This document shows, in pieces, positions 26,645 to 37,844 of a stretch of DNA of 64,000 bases (the first letter of the stretch is position 1; each line of letters opens with the position of its first letter). The translations under genes and the position numbers were made by a program. Source of the stretch: Pyruvatibacter mobilis (GTDB taxonomy: Bacteria; Pseudomonadota; Alphaproteobacteria; CGMCC-115125); assembly GCF_012848855.1 (NCBI RefSeq), contig NZ_CP051630.1, positions 2,893,501-2,957,500 of the forward strand. The letters run 5' to 3'. The notes beneath the pieces were generated by a model. That model saw nothing but the letters and a program-made list of their open reading frames with translations, made no database searches and had not been told where the DNA came from.

Positions 26645-27343
26645 TCAGCCCAGATTGGCCTGGAAGAATTCCAGCGTCCGGGCATTCGCAGTGGTTGCGT
26701 CTTCGGCATGGTAGTGGGCGCCGCCTTCACGGGCGAAGGCGTGGTCGCGGCCTTCGTAAATGTGCAGCACTACGTTTTCGTTGCGCGACAGCACGGTCTC
26801 GATCTGCGACTGGGCTTCCAACGGCACGAACTCGTCTTCCCGGGCGATGTGAAGCATCAGCGGCTTCTTGATCTGCTCCATCTCATCGAGCTTTTCGTGG
26901 ATGTTGACGCCGTAGAAGCCGACCGAGGCGTCTGCGTCAGTGCGGGTGGCTGTGAGGTAGGCAAGGAGCCCACCCAGGCAGTAGCCCACGGCACCGACCT
27001 TGCCGGTGCACCCGTCCATGCCGCGGAGATACTCGATGGTGGCGTCGATATCGACGATGCCGGCGTCCACGTCGAACTTGCCGAACAGGTCGAAGGCCTT
27101 CTGCCATTCTTCATCGGTTTTGTCGGTGAGCTGGATGCCCGGCTCGAGGCGCCAGAAGAGGTCCGGGCACAGGGCGATGAACCCCTTGGCGGCGAGGTCG
27201 TCGCAGATGTCGCGCATGACCTTGTTGACGCCAAAAATCTCCTGGATGACCACGATACCTGGGCCGGTGCCCGAAGCGGGGGTGGCGAGATAGCCGCTGA
27301 ATGCACCGTCCGGGCCGTTGATTTCGATGTCCTGTCCGCTCAC
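26645..27343 (-). CDS. Dienelactone hydrolase family protein
   Basis: This 232-residue alpha/beta hydrolase has the DLH catalytic Cys in GAVGYCLGG, an Asp in the REDEFVP region, and His in GRDHAFAREGGAHY. Dienelactone hydrolases open cis-dienelactone to maleylacetate, but members are often general carboxylesterases; no other aromatic degradation genes are adjacent. The start is taken as GTG at 27343, because GGGAGG lies eight bases upstream; an ATG farther out adds 18 unrelated residues. Confidence 0.88.
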   Translation of the reverse strand: MSGQDIEINGPDGAFSGYLATPASGTGPGIVVIQEIFGVNKVMRDICDDLAAKGFIALCPDLFWRLEPGIQLTDKTDEEWQKAFDLFGKFDVDAGIVDIDATIEYLRGMDGCTGKVGAVGYCLGGLLAYLTATRTDADASVGFYGVNIHEKLDEMEQIKKPLMLHIAREDEFVPLEAQSQIETVLSRNENVVLHIYEGRDHAFAREGGAHYHAEDATTANARTLEFFQANLG

Positions 27344-27476
27344 GGGGTGGACCTCCCTTGAAGATGTCTTGAGATGGGCACGTTTGCTGCCGCGCACCTT
27401 AGCGTGCTGGGGGGCGCGTTCAAGCGGTTGACATGCGCGCCGTGGGGTCCGCAGTGCGGGTCCTGGGCCTGTGTGC

Positions 27477-29501
<2,025 letters not shown>

Positions 29502-29560
29502 GGTGTCCCTTGAGATAAACGGGGCGGCATGGACCCCATCTAGGCATGCAGGAGCATGGC

Positions 29561-29869
29561 ATGAAGATCAATATCGAGGTCGATCTCACCCCGGACGAGG
29601 CGCGGCGCATGCTGGGCCTGCCGGATCTTGCGCCGATGCAGGAAGAGCTGGTTGCGCAGATCAGCGACCAGATCAAACGCAATGTGGCCTATATCGATCC
29701 TGAGCTGCTGGTGAAGACCGCTTTGCCAGTGGGGCTTGAGGGTGTGGACCGGCTTCAGAAAGTGCTGTGGTCCGTTGCCAAGTCGGCGGTCGGTGACGGC
29801 GCCGGGGCGACAAAAGGCGATTCACCGGCGCCAAAGAAGGCTGCCAAGTCCCGGAGCCGCCGCAGCTAA
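29561..29869 (+). CDS. Small conserved alphaproteobacterial protein (DUF6489-like)
   Basis: The 102-residue protein begins [30 protein letters not shown] and ends in a Lys/Ser/Arg-rich tail ([11 protein letters not shown]). This N-terminus is characteristic of a small uncharacterised alphaproteobacterial family. ATG 29561 has AGGAG eight bases upstream. It lies 17 bp before mnmE, so the two are probably co-transcribed. A nucleic-acid or protein contact by the basic tail is only a guess. Confidence 0.75.
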   Translation: MKINIEVDLTPDEARRMLGLPDLAPMQEELVAQISDQIKRNVAYIDPELLVKTALPVGLEGVDRLQKVLWSVAKSAVGDGAGATKGDSPAPKKAAKSRSRRS

Positions 29870-29886
29870 TCGGCGCCGACGATCTC

Positions 29887-31206
29887 ATGGAAGAAACAGT
29901 TTTTGCCTTGTCCAGCGGTCAAGGGCGGGCGGGTATTGCGGTTATCCGCGTCAGTGGGGATCGGGCGCGGTTGGCGCTTGAGACGCTGAGCGGCCGCGCT
30001 GTTCCTCCATCGCGGCGTGCCAGTGTGCGGCGTCTGGCTGATCCGGGCAATGGTGAGCAGCTGGATGAAGCTCTGGTGCTGTGGCTTCCGGGTCCCGCGA
30101 CAGTGACCGGTGAAGACATGGCCGAGCTGCATGTGCATGGAAGCCGGGCTGTGGTGGGTGGGGTTCTCGATGCACTGGGGACTCTTGAAGGTCTGCGCCT
30201 TGCCGAGCCAGGAGAGTTCACCCGCCGGGCTTTTGCCAATGGCCGCATGGACCTGACCCAGGTGGAAGGGCTGGCGGACCTTATTGATGCAGAAACAGCC
30301 GGGCAGCGGCGGCTGGCGCTGGCCCAGGCGCAAGGGGCACTGGCTGCGCGGTGCAGTGAGTGGCGCAACCGGCTTGTGCGCGCTTTAGCGCTGGTTGAGG
30401 CGGAAATTGACTTCAGTGATGAGGAGCTGCCCGACGGGCTGGATGATCAGGCGCTGTCCATGGTGATGGGTGTCGCCAAGGAAATCCGGGAGGTGGTCGC
30501 CTCCGGGTCCCGCGGTGAACTCATGCGCGATGGTGTGCAGGTGGCAATCCTCGGGCCGCCCAATGTGGGGAAGTCGAGCCTTCTCAATAGGCTGGCGGGT
30601 CGTGACGCCGCGATCGTGTCCGACATATCCGGGACCACGCGGGACATTGTGGAAGTTACCCTTGATCTTGGTGGTGTGCCGGTGGTGCTGGCCGATACGG
30701 CTGGCTTGCGGGAGACGGATGATCCGGTGGAGCGGGAAGGGATATCCCGGGCGCGGGCCCGGGCGTCTGCGTCAGACATTGCCGTGTGGGTCGTCGACCT
30801 TGCCTATCCAACACCACCGGTCTGGCCTGAGGAGCTTCAGGCTGCGCGGCGGGTGGTGGTGGGGAACAAGGGCGATGTGGGCGACACGTCCTTTCCCTGC
30901 GGCCTCGTGGTCTCGGCGACCTCGGGCAGTGGGATGGAGGACCTGGAGCGGTTTTTGGCAGATGCGGCACAGGATCTGGCCGGCGGGGCTGATGGGTCAA
31001 CACTGGTGAGCCGCGTCAGGCAGCGGGAGGCTCTGGCCGACTGTCTTGCATGCCTTGACCGGGCCTGCGAGGAGGCCTGGGGAGAGGCGGCCTTGGCGGG
31101 CGAGGAAATACGGCTGGGGCTGCGGGCGCTTGGTCGTCTTGTGGGCCGGGTGGATGTCGACGATATTCTGGACGTCATCTTCCGGGATTTCTGTATCGGG
31201 AAGTAG
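29887..31206 (+). CDS. mnmE: tRNA uridine-5-carboxymethylaminomethyl modification GTPase MnmE
   Basis: MnmE (439 residues) works with MnmG to build the cmnm5 group on wobble U34 of several tRNAs. The N-terminal folate-binding domain opens with EETVFALSSGQGRAGIAVIRVSG; the inserted GTPase domain has P-loop GPPNVGKSSLLNRL (about residue 225) and DTAGLRETDD; the C-terminus ends FCIGK with the conserved catalytic Cys436. It is the first gene of the mnmE-mnmG-rsmG-parA-parB series. Confidence 0.97.
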   Translation: MEETVFALSSGQGRAGIAVIRVSGDRARLALETLSGRAVPPSRRASVRRLADPGNGEQLDEALVLWLPGPATVTGEDMAELHVHGSRAVVGGVLDALGTLEGLRLAEPGEFTRRAFANGRMDLTQVEGLADLIDAETAGQRRLALAQAQGALAARCSEWRNRLVRALALVEAEIDFSDEELPDGLDDQALSMVMGVAKEIREVVASGSRGELMRDGVQVAILGPPNVGKSSLLNRLAGRDAAIVSDISGTTRDIVEVTLDLGGVPVVLADTAGLRETDDPVEREGISRARARASASDIAVWVVDLAYPTPPVWPEELQAARRVVVGNKGDVGDTSFPCGLVVSATSGSGMEDLERFLADAAQDLAGGADGSTLVSRVRQREALADCLACLDRACEEAWGEAALAGEEIRLGLRALGRLVGRVDVDDILDVIFRDFCIGK

Positions 31207-31230
31207 CTGCGATCTGGGCAAGTAGCGGTG

Positions 31231-31245
31231 TTAACACCCGGTTAA
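31231..31245. promoter_or_regulatory. CtrA binding site, TTAA-N7-TTAA, upstream of mnmG
   Basis: TTAACACCCGGTTAA followed by C is an exact TTAA-N7-TTAAC match. It lies in the mnmE-mnmG gap about 180 bp before the mnmG start, so it could control the mnmG-rsmG-parA transcript. Confidence 0.7.
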
Positions 31246-31309
31246 CCGTTCCTGAGGCCATGTGAGGACTGCCTGCGGCGTCCGTGATTCACGGGTCTTC
31301 GGCTGCCGG

Positions 31310-31325
31310 TGTTTCACGTGAAACA
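31310..31325. other. parS centromere site 1
   Basis: TGTTTCACGTGAAACA is the perfect 16-bp palindromic ParB binding site. It lies between mnmE and mnmG, about 3.7 kb from parB. ParB should load here and spread. Confidence 0.95.
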
Positions 31326-31340
31326 AATGGAGTCCAAAGC

Positions 31341-31349
31341 TGTGGATAA
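31341..31349 (-). promoter_or_regulatory. Perfect DnaA box TTATCCACA between parS and mnmG
   Basis: TGTGGATAA on the plus strand is the exact reverse complement of the DnaA consensus. It is 15 bp after parS site 1. It could regulate mnmG or mark an origin-proximal element. Confidence 0.7.
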
Positions 31350-31411
31350 TCTCCATGGCGACCCCTTCTCTCTGTGTTGCAGATGGGATATGCACCCGGT
31401 CCATGATCTCC

Positions 31412-33310
31412 ATGTTCAATATCATCGACCCGGCGGATGGATTGCGCTGCGATGTCATCGTGATTGGCGGCGGCCACGCCGGCTGTGAGGCTGCGTCGGC
31501 GTCGGCGCGCATGGGGGCTGATACGCTCCTGGTGACACATCGGGCGGACCGGATCGGGGAAATGTCCTGCAACCCGGCTATCGGCGGGATCGGCAAGGGA
31601 CATCTGGTTCGCGAAATCGACGCGCTGGATGGCCTCATGGGCCGGGTGGCGGATCAGGGCGGTATTCAGTTTCGTGTCCTGAACCGGCGGAAGGGGCCGG
31701 CGGTCCGTGGGCCCCGTGCCCAGGCGGACCGGAAACTGTATCGCGAAGCGATGCAGGCAGCGTTAGGGGCGCAAGATAATCTCCGCATCGTTGAGGCACC
31801 GGTAGAGGACCTGATCTGCCAGGGCCGGGAAGTATCAGGGGTGGTTCTGGGGGACGGCCGGAAGCTCCATGCCGCATCGGTGGTGCTGACGACGGGGACC
31901 TTCCTCCGAGGTGTCATCCATATGGGTGAGGCCAAAAGCGCCGGCGGGCGCATTGGTGACGTACCCGCGATAGGTTTGGCGGAAACCCTTGACCGTTTCG
32001 GTCTTGCGCTCGGCCGTCTGAAGACCGGGACACCGCCGCGCCTTGATGGACGTACGATCCGCTGGGATGTGCTGCCTGAGCAGAAGGGGGATGATCCTCC
32101 CGAGCCTTTCTCGTCTCTGACCTCGGTGATTAGCCAGCCGCAGGTGAGCTGCTTTGTGACCGGGACGACAGAGGCCTCCCATGAGATCATTCGGGGCAAT
32201 CTTGACCGGGCGCCGATGTATTCCGGTCAGATTGAGGGTACAGGCCCGCGCTACTGCCCGTCCATTGAAGACAAGGTGGTCCGGTTTGCTGAGAAAGACC
32301 GGCATCAGATCTTCCTGGAACCCGAGGGTCTGGATGATCCAACCGTCTATCCGAATGGTATTTCAACGTCGCTGCCGGAAGACGTGCAGCTTGCGTTCCT
32401 GAAGACCATTCCGGGGCTGGAAGAGGCCCGGATGATCCGGCCGGGTTATGCGATCGAGTATGATTATGTAGACCCGCGGGAGTTGTCGGCGGGGCTGGCG
32501 GTCAAGTCTGTTCCGGGTCTCTATCTGGCGGGTCAGATCAATGGCACGACCGGATATGAGGAAGCCGCAGCCCAGGGCTTGCTGGCCGGGCTTAATGCAG
32601 CATCGCGCGCTGGTGGTGCGACTGAGATGTCGTTTGACCGGGCCTCGAGCTATCTCGGTGTTATGGTGGATGACCTGATCACGCGGGGGGTGAGTGAACC
32701 CTACAGGATGTTCACCAGCCGGGCGGAATACCGCCTGAGCCTTCGCGCCGACAATGCGGACCAGCGGTTGACCCCTCTGGGCCTTGCTTTGGGGTGCATT
32801 GGGCCGGAACGGCGCGACCATTTCGCCCGCAAGGAGGCCGATCTCGGCAAGGCACGGGCGCTTCTGGAGAACTTGTCCATGCTTCCCAGAGAAGCGGCAG
32901 AGTGGGGTCTCAAGGTCAATCAGGATGGGGTACGGCGGTCGGCATTCGAAATGCTGCGGTATAGGGACGTGGATATGGCCTGGCTGGCCGGAGTCTTCCC
33001 GGAACTCGGGTCCCTGGATCCCGCGGTGGCGCAACAGATGGAGATTGAAGGTGGCTACGCCGTTTATCTTGAGCGTCAGGCAAATGACATCCGAGCTTTT
33101 GAGCGCGATGAGAATGTGAGGCTGCCTCGGGACCTGGATTATGAGGGTGTGCCCGGCCTGTCGATCGAGTGCAGACAAAGGCTGTCCCGGGTGCGGCCGG
33201 CAACCCTTGGCCAGGCAGCCAGGGTTGAGGGCGTGACCGCATCTGCCGTGACGGCGCTGCTCATGTATCTGCGCAGCGGTCGCGGGGGCGCGGTCAGTGC
33301 CGCGGAATAG
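31412..33310 (+). CDS. mnmG: tRNA uridine 5-carboxymethylaminomethyl modification enzyme MnmG (GidA)
   Basis: MnmG (632 residues from MFNIID) is the FAD-dependent partner of Mnm[17 protein letters not shown] is the dinucleotide-binding motif; [26 protein letters not shown] and [16 protein letters not shown] are family signatures; the C-terminal domain contacts MnmE and tRNA. Starts at 31355 and 31403 are also open and none has a Shine-Dalgarno match; 31412 fits the usual distance to the GGGHAG motif. The gene is flanked on both sides by a DnaA box and a parS site. Confidence 0.95.
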   Translation: MFNIIDPADGLRCDVIVIGGGHAGCEAASASARMGADTLLVTHRADRIGEMSCNPAIGGIGKGHLVREIDALDGLMGRVADQGGIQFRVLNRRKGPAVRGPRAQADRKLYREAMQAALGAQDNLRIVEAPVEDLICQGREVSGVVLGDGRKLHAASVVLTTGTFLRGVIHMGEAKSAGGRIGDVPAIGLAETLDRFGLALGRLKTGTPPRLDGRTIRWDVLPEQKGDDPPEPFSSLTSVISQPQVSCFVTGTTEASHEIIRGNLDRAPMYSGQIEGTGPRYCPSIEDKVVRFAEKDRHQIFLEPEGLDDPTVYPNGISTSLPEDVQLAFLKTIPGLEEARMIRPGYAIEYDYVDPRELSAGLAVKSVPGLYLAGQINGTTGYEEAAAQGLLAGLNAASRAGGATEMSFDRASSYLGVMVDDLITRGVSEPYRMFTSRAEYRLSLRADNADQRLTPLGLALGCIGPERRDHFARKEADLGKARALLENLSMLPREAAEWGLKVNQDGVRRSAFEMLRYRDVDMAWLAGVFPELGSLDPAVAQQMEIEGGYAVYLERQANDIRAFERDENVRLPRDLDYEGVPGLSIECRQRLSRVRPATLGQAARVEGVTASAVTALLMYLRSGRGGAVSAAE

Positions 33311-33340
33311 GGGCCGCGCGTCCGGTTGGTCCGGCCTGTC

Positions 33341-33349
33341 TGTGGATAA
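33341..33349 (-). promoter_or_regulatory. Perfect DnaA box TTATCCACA between mnmG and rsmG
   Basis: A second exact match (TGTGGATAA on the plus strand), in the 49-bp gap between mnmG and rsmG. It directly precedes the AAAGG ribosome binding site of rsmG, so bound DnaA could block rsmG transcription. Confidence 0.65.
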
Positions 33350-33359
33350 AGGTCTGCAA

Positions 33360-34019
33360 GTGTCTGAGATTGAATCCGTTTCCGGTCTAGCCGGTGTTTC
33401 ACGTGAAACACGTGGACGGCTCGAGACCTATCGCGATCTTTTGGTGAAGTGGCAGGCGCGGATAAATCTGGTGGCCCCCTCAACACTCGAGGATGCGTGG
33501 GTCAGACACTTCGCTGACTCAGCGCAGCTGATAGCTCATGCGCCCGACAGGGTCCGGCTGTGGCTGGATGTGGGCAGCGGGGCGGGCTTTCCTGGGCTCG
33601 TGGCGGGCATCATGCTGATGGAAACTCATCCGGATTCGCAGGTATGCCTGATCGAAAGCGATACGCGGAAATGCGCCTTCCTGCAGAGTGTGGTGGCTGA
33701 GACAGGTGCGCCGGTAAAGGTCATACCCATGCGGGTCGAAAAGGCGGAGGCGGCTGTCGCCGCGCTCGGCCACACCGCCGATGTCATCTCCGCGCGGGCG
33801 GTAGCACCGATGCCCCGGCTGATGGAAATGATTGCGCCTTATTGGTCACAGGGCTGCATCGGATTATTTTTAAAGGGACGAGATGTAGCGTCGGAATTGA
33901 CCGAAGCCGCAAAATATTGGACGATCAGGACCTCCCACATCCCCAGTAGCACCCCGGGGGATGGGGTCATACTCAAGCTGGAGGAGCTTGCCCGTGTCCG
34001 CCCCGAACACCCCCATTGA
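33360..34019 (+). CDS. rsmG: 16S rRNA (guanine527-N7)-methyltransferase (GidB)
   Basis: RsmG (219 residues) methylates G527 of 16S rRNA. The SAM-binding LDVGSGAGFPGLV and the downstream ISARAVAPMPRLMEM block are diagnostic. GTG 33360 is chosen because AAAGG lies seven bases upstream; a start at 33297 would overlap mnmG. The codons for VSRET near residue 12 encode parS site 2, a dual-use sequence. The 3' end overlaps the parA start. Confidence 0.93.
   Translation: MSEIESVSGLAGVSRETRGRLETYRDLLVKWQARINLVAPSTLEDAWVRHFADSAQLIAHAPDRVRLWLDVGSGAGFPGLVAGIMLMETHPDSQVCLIESDTRKCAFLQSVVAETGAPVKVIPMRVEKAEAAVAALGHTADVISARAVAPMPRLMEMIAPYWSQGCIGLFLKGRDVASELTEAAKYWTIRTSHIPSSTPGDGVILKLEELARVRPEHPH
33395..33410. 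other. parS centromere site 2, inside rsmG
   Basis: A second perfect TGTTTCACGTGAAACA, about 2.1 kb from site 1 and read in frame as part of RsmG. Paired parS sites near gid genes are classic for origin-proximal partition loci. Confidence 0.95.
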
Positions 34020-34887
34020 TGCGTCCATGACGAAGCCTGACTCCGTCGATCTGTCCTCCCTGCGTGCCGGTGGCGGCCGTGAAGGTCAGCCGCGCGTGCT
34101 GGTGCTGGCCAATCAGAAGGGCGGCGTCGGCAAAACGACCACGGCAATTAATCTGGGTACGGCGCTTGCCGCGGTTGGCGAGCGCGTGCTGGTCGTCGAC
34201 CTTGATCCGCAGGGTAATGCCTCCACGGGTCTCGGGGTTGACCGGACCAGCCGCCCGGTCTCCGCCTATGATGTGCTTGTCGGCGAGGCCAGCATCGAAG
34301 AGGCGCTGATTGACACGGCCGTGCCGGGACTGTCGCTGGTCGCATCCTCCATGGATCTTCTGGGGGCTGAGCTTGAGCTGGCCGATTTCGACCACCGCTC
34401 GCACCGGCTCTCGGATGCGCTGGCGGCCTTCACCTCGTCGGACGCGGGCGGGGCCTTTTCCTACGTGCTGGTGGACTGCCCGCCATCGCTCAACCTGCTG
34501 ACCATCAATGCGATGGTTGCAGCCGATGCCATCCTGGTGCCGTTGCAGTGCGAGTTCTTCGCTCTTGAAGGTCTCAGCCAGCTGCTGCGCACGGTGGAGC
34601 GGGTGAAGACCAGCCTGAACCCCGACCTGGAAATCCAGGGCATTGTCCTGACAATGTTTGATAAGCGGAACAATCTGTCGGACCAGGTGGCGGCGGATGT
34701 GCGCGACTATATGGGCGACAAGGTCTACCGCACGGTGATCCCGCGCAATGTGCGCATTTCCGAGGCGCCGAGTTTCGGCAAGCCGGCGCTGGTCTATGAC
34801 TACAAGTGCGCCGGGTCGAAGGCCTATATGAAGCTGGCCTCGGAGCTGATCCAGCGTGAACGGACAATCCGCCAGGCTGCGGCCTGA
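33994..34887 (+). CDS. parA: Chromosome partitioning ATPase ParA
   Basis: ParA (297 residues) is the deviant Walker-type ATPase that moves ParB-parS complexes. The deviant Walker A motif KGGVGKT is at residues 42-48, DLDPQGNASTGLG follows, and VDCPPSLNLLTINAM is the Walker B region. GTG 33994 is preferred over ATG 33961 because GGAGGAG lies seven bases upstream. It overlaps the end of rsmG by 26 bp, so translation is coupled. Confidence 0.95.
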   Translation: MSAPNTPIDASMTKPDSVDLSSLRAGGGREGQPRVLVLANQKGGVGKTTTAINLGTALAAVGERVLVVDLDPQGNASTGLGVDRTSRPVSAYDVLVGEASIEEALIDTAVPGLSLVASSMDLLGAELELADFDHRSHRLSDALAAFTSSDAGGAFSYVLVDCPPSLNLLTINAMVAADAILVPLQCEFFALEGLSQLLRTVERVKTSLNPDLEIQGIVLTMFDKRNNLSDQVAADVRDYMGDKVYRTVIPRNVRISEAPSFGKPALVYDYKCAGSKAYMKLASELIQRERTIRQAAA

Positions 34888-34963
34888 AAGGGACAGCCCG
34901 GCGCGGGCCCTGCCGATGACGCTAAGACCCCTGACCGGGACAGCTAACACTTCTTGAAAAGTA

Positions 34964-34994
34964 GGGCCGGGTAGGGCCAGCCCTGATCCGGCCC
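34964..34994 (+). promoter_or_regulatory. Hairpin in the parA-parB intergenic region
   Basis: Outer arms GGGCCGG/CCGGCCC (34964-34970, 34988-34994) enclose an inner AGGGC-CA-GCCCT hairpin. No T run follows. It may tune ParA:ParB ratios by attenuation or mRNA stability (inference). Confidence 0.4.
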
Positions 34995-35046
34995 GGCACA
35001 GTTCAAGCACATTGACCCCTCTCCGGAGGCAAAAAGGAATACGAAT

Positions 35047-35952
35047 ATGGCGGCAGAAGACGGAAAGCGGCGCGGATTGGGACGCGGACTTGCAGCGCTG
35101 ATCGGAGACGAGACTCCGGCCGGTGCGGCTTCAGGACCCGCGGCGACCATCAGCCCGAACACGGTTCCCATCGAGTTCCTCCGCGCCAACCCCTACCAGC
35201 CGCGCCGGGACTTCACCGAGGAGGATCTTGCGGATCTCACCCAGTCGGTGAAGGAGAAGGGCATTCTGCAGCCCATCGTGGTGCGGCCCGTGTCCGGTGC
35301 GACCAACGCCTTCGAGATTGTCGCCGGTGAACGCCGCTGGCGCGCGGCCCAGGCCGCCAAGCTCGACCGGGTGCCGGTCACGGTGCGTGACCTGACCGAT
35401 GCCGAGACGCTCGAGATCGCGATCATCGAGAACGTGCAGCGCGCCGATCTCAATGCGATCGAAGAGGCGGACGGCTATCAGCGCCTGATGGATGAATTCA
35501 AATACACCCAGGCGGACGTCTCCAAGCTCATCGGCAAGAGCCGCTCGCATGTGGCGAACACGCTCCGCCTGCTCGGCCTGCCGAAGAAGGTGCGCGGGTT
35601 CGTTGCCGCCGGTGATCTGACAGCCGGCCATGCCCGCGCGATCATGGGCCATGAAGATGCGGTCGCTCTTGCCCGCAAAATCATCGACGAGGGGCTGTCT
35701 GTCCGCGAGGCCGAGGCCCTGGGCAAGACCGGCCTTGAAGAGCAGCCATCCGGCAAGGCGAAGGGCGGCAAGGTGACAGCCCTTGAAAAGGACGCGGATA
35801 CGCGCTCGCTTGAACGGAACATTACCGACGCGCTCGGCCTTGCCGTGTCGATCGAGCACAAGGGTGACAAGGGCGGCAAGCTGGTCGTCACTTACAAGAC
35901 GCTCGATCAGCTCGATGAGATCTGCCGGCGCCTTGCAAACGGCAAAATCTAG
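35047..35952 (+). CDS. parB: Chromosome partitioning protein ParB
   Basis: ParB (301 residues) is the CTP-dependent DNA clamp that loads at parS. It opens with the conserved RRGLGRGLAALIGDE basic motif for ParA contact, then the CTPase/ParB-Srx domain (NPYQPRRDF, IVAGERRWRAAQAAKL), a helix-turn-helix (TQADVSKLIGKSRSHVANTLRLLGLP) and a C-terminal dimerisation domain. Two parS sites lie 1.6-3.7 kb upstream. It is convergent with holA. Confidence 0.97.
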   Translation: MAAEDGKRRGLGRGLAALIGDETPAGAASGPAATISPNTVPIEFLRANPYQPRRDFTEEDLADLTQSVKEKGILQPIVVRPVSGATNAFEIVAGERRWRAAQAAKLDRVPVTVRDLTDAETLEIAIIENVQRADLNAIEEADGYQRLMDEFKYTQADVSKLIGKSRSHVANTLRLLGLPKKVRGFVAAGDLTAGHARAIMGHEDAVALARKIIDEGLSVREAEALGKTGLEEQPSGKAKGGKVTALEKDADTRSLERNITDALGLAVSIEHKGDKGGKLVVTYKTLDQLDEICRRLANGKI

Positions 35953-35991
35953 CCGGACAGCGTCTAACCGACAATCAATCTGTCATTATTC

Positions 35992-36022
35992 AGGCCGCCG
36001 TTGCTCTCAGCTTCGGCGGCCT
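35992..36022. terminator. GC-rich hairpin at the parB/holA convergent junction
   Basis: AGGCCGCCG (35992-36000) and CGGCGGCCT (36014-36022) are perfect 9-bp arms around 13 bases. The right arm overlaps the last holA codons. No T run is present on either side, so intrinsic termination is doubtful. Confidence 0.4.
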
Positions 36023-37035
36023 GCTGCTGCCGCACGGGCAATGCTCATCATGGCCCGGGCCACAATGGCCTCCGACAGCGGCCCGGCACCCCGGCACTGA
36101 GCCTCGGCGTCGGCCAGCATGGCGAGCGCGCCATCCAGCCGCCGCCGTGACCATACGGCACATTGGCGACGCATGGCCGGCTGACGAGAAAAGTGGAGCG
36201 GCGGCCTGAGGCTGCGCAGGATCTCGTCCAGCCGCCCGCCGCGCTCGACACGACCGAGAACCAGGTGCAGCCTCTCAAGATGCATCGTCAGTGCACGGAT
36301 CATTCTTTCTGGCGCCACCCCGCTCTCCACGAGTTTGGCAAAGCTCACATCCAGCTTCTGCATGTCGCCGCCGGCCGCACTGTCGATGGCATCATCGACG
36401 CCGCGCGCATCCGCACCACCAACGCTGGCGGCAATGTCATCCAGCGTTACGGGGCTTTCGCCATTCTTGTAGAGAATGAGCTTTTCGATCTCGTTACGCG
36501 ACAATTGCCGGTCGGCGCCTAGCTGCTCCACAAGGGCGAGAATGACCGGGTGATCCGCGTCCAGCCCTGCGTCCCGCAACATCCCGGCGGCAAGCTTTTC
36601 CAGGCTCTCGGCAGTGTCCGCATAGCAGGGCAGGCAGGCAGCATCTTTGGCGCTTTCGACGAGCTTGCGCAGGGCTGACCGCGGGGTGAGATCACCTGCT
36701 TCGAGGATCACGAAGCCGTCGCCCGGTTGCTCAAGATAGGATTTCAGCGCCTTTGCAGCCGCCTCGCCTGCATCCCGCACGCGGACAACGCGCCGGCCGC
36801 CGAACATGGCAACGGCGCCGGCTTCATCAGCCAGCCGGGCCGGATCCCCCTTGAGGACACTTTCCTCCAGATCGGCAACAGAGAAGGGGTCGTCAGGCGT
36901 ATCCGTCAGTGCACGGAGCAACTTGCCGCCACGCTCGCGGACGAGACCCAGGTCGGGCCCGTAAATGAGCGCGGCCCTGACCGTGTCCGGCGGCTGTTTG
37001 ATGAACCGGTCTATTTCAGCGGGTTTGAGTTTCAC
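36007..37035 (-). CDS. holA: DNA polymerase III delta subunit
   Basis: HolA (342 residues) opens the sliding clamp as part of the clamp loader. The N-terminal ALIYGPDLGLVRERGGKLLRAL and LVEQLGADRQLSRNEIEKLILY segments match the DNA_pol3_delta family. It has a degenerate AAA+ fold with no functional Walker A motif, as expected. It is the last gene of the minus-strand leuS-lptE-holA series, 26 bp after lptE. Confidence 0.93.
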   Translation of the reverse strand: MKLKPAEIDRFIKQPPDTVRAALIYGPDLGLVRERGGKLLRALTDTPDDPFSVADLEESVLKGDPARLADEAGAVAMFGGRRVVRVRDAGEAAAKALKSYLEQPGDGFVILEAGDLTPRSALRKLVESAKDAACLPCYADTAESLEKLAAGMLRDAGLDADHPVILALVEQLGADRQLSRNEIEKLILYKNGESPVTLDDIAASVGGADARGVDDAIDSAAGGDMQKLDVSFAKLVESGVAPERMIRALTMHLERLHLVLGRVERGGRLDEILRSLRPPLHFSRQPAMRRQCAVWSRRRLDGALAMLADAEAQCRGAGPLSEAIVARAMMSIARAAAAGRRS

Positions 37036-37061
37036 GGACGGAACCGGGCCATGGCAGCGGG

Positions 37062-37787
37062 TCAGTCGGCGCTGTCGATGGCAACGGGCTCCGGGAACCG
37101 GGCGCTGGAAGCTGCACGATCATCACCGGCGCCAATGAGCGTGGTGCCGTCAGGCGCCGGAGAGACCAGCGGCTGATCCACCGGCTCCGGCGGTGTGGCG
37201 CTGCGTGCCGGGGCTGCCTTGATACGGTTGGCCTCCTCGAGTGCTGCCTTGCGGCGCTTTTCGGGAGATGCAAGTTCCGACAGGGCGATGGAGAGACGCT
37301 GTGTGATCACGGTCGCCACAGCCGCAGCAGCGCGTTCCTCGGCATCACGCAGCGCGATGACATTCGCATATTCGGAATCAAGGCGGTTGAGCGCCGCGTT
37401 GCGTTGCACCGAGGAGCTGAAGACCGGAGCCCCGGTCTCGTTGTCGATCAGCTGGTATGTCGCGGTCAGCGTGTAGTTACGACGCAGGACGGTCGAGTTT
37501 TCCTGCACCAGGAGATCCGCGACCATATCCTGTAGGGCGACGCTGAGAGTGAACTCCGGACGCGCCGGCGTGCCGCGCGGGGTCATCTGGCTAATCAGCT
37601 CATTGCGGACATGCTGGCCGACACGGCCGAAATCGATTTGCCCGACCTCAACCGACTGGATGCCCGTGCGCGCGGCTGCTCCCTCGGCGGAATTGCCGTA
37701 AAGCGGGCGGAATGAACAGGCGGCAACCCCGGCCACCAGACCAAGGGCCAGCAGGCTCCTCGCCAACAGCTTCACGGCCTTGTTCAT
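37062..37787 (-). CDS. lptE: LPS-assembly lipoprotein LptE
   Basis: LptE (241 residues) plugs the LptD outer-membrane barrel in lipopolysaccharide export. The signal peptide ends with the lipobox GVAAC (Cys24), followed by SFRPLYG, the typical alphaproteobacterial start of the mature protein. A Pro/Ala-rich C-terminal tail (about residues 190-241) exceeds most family members. The leuS-lptE-holA order is a conserved synteny. Confidence 0.92.
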   Translation of the reverse strand: MNKAVKLLARSLLALGLVAGVAACSFRPLYGNSAEGAAARTGIQSVEVGQIDFGRVGQHVRNELISQMTPRGTPARPEFTLSVALQDMVADLLVQENSTVLRRNYTLTATYQLIDNETGAPVFSSSVQRNAALNRLDSEYANVIALRDAEERAAAAVATVITQRLSIALSELASPEKRRKAALEEANRIKAAPARSATPPEPVDQPLVSPAPDGTTLIGAGDDRAASSARFPEPVAIDSAD

Positions 37788-37844
37788 GCGTCATCCACTC
37801 CTGTCGCGCGGGATTGGGCAGGGCCTCAAGGACCCCAACTCACC

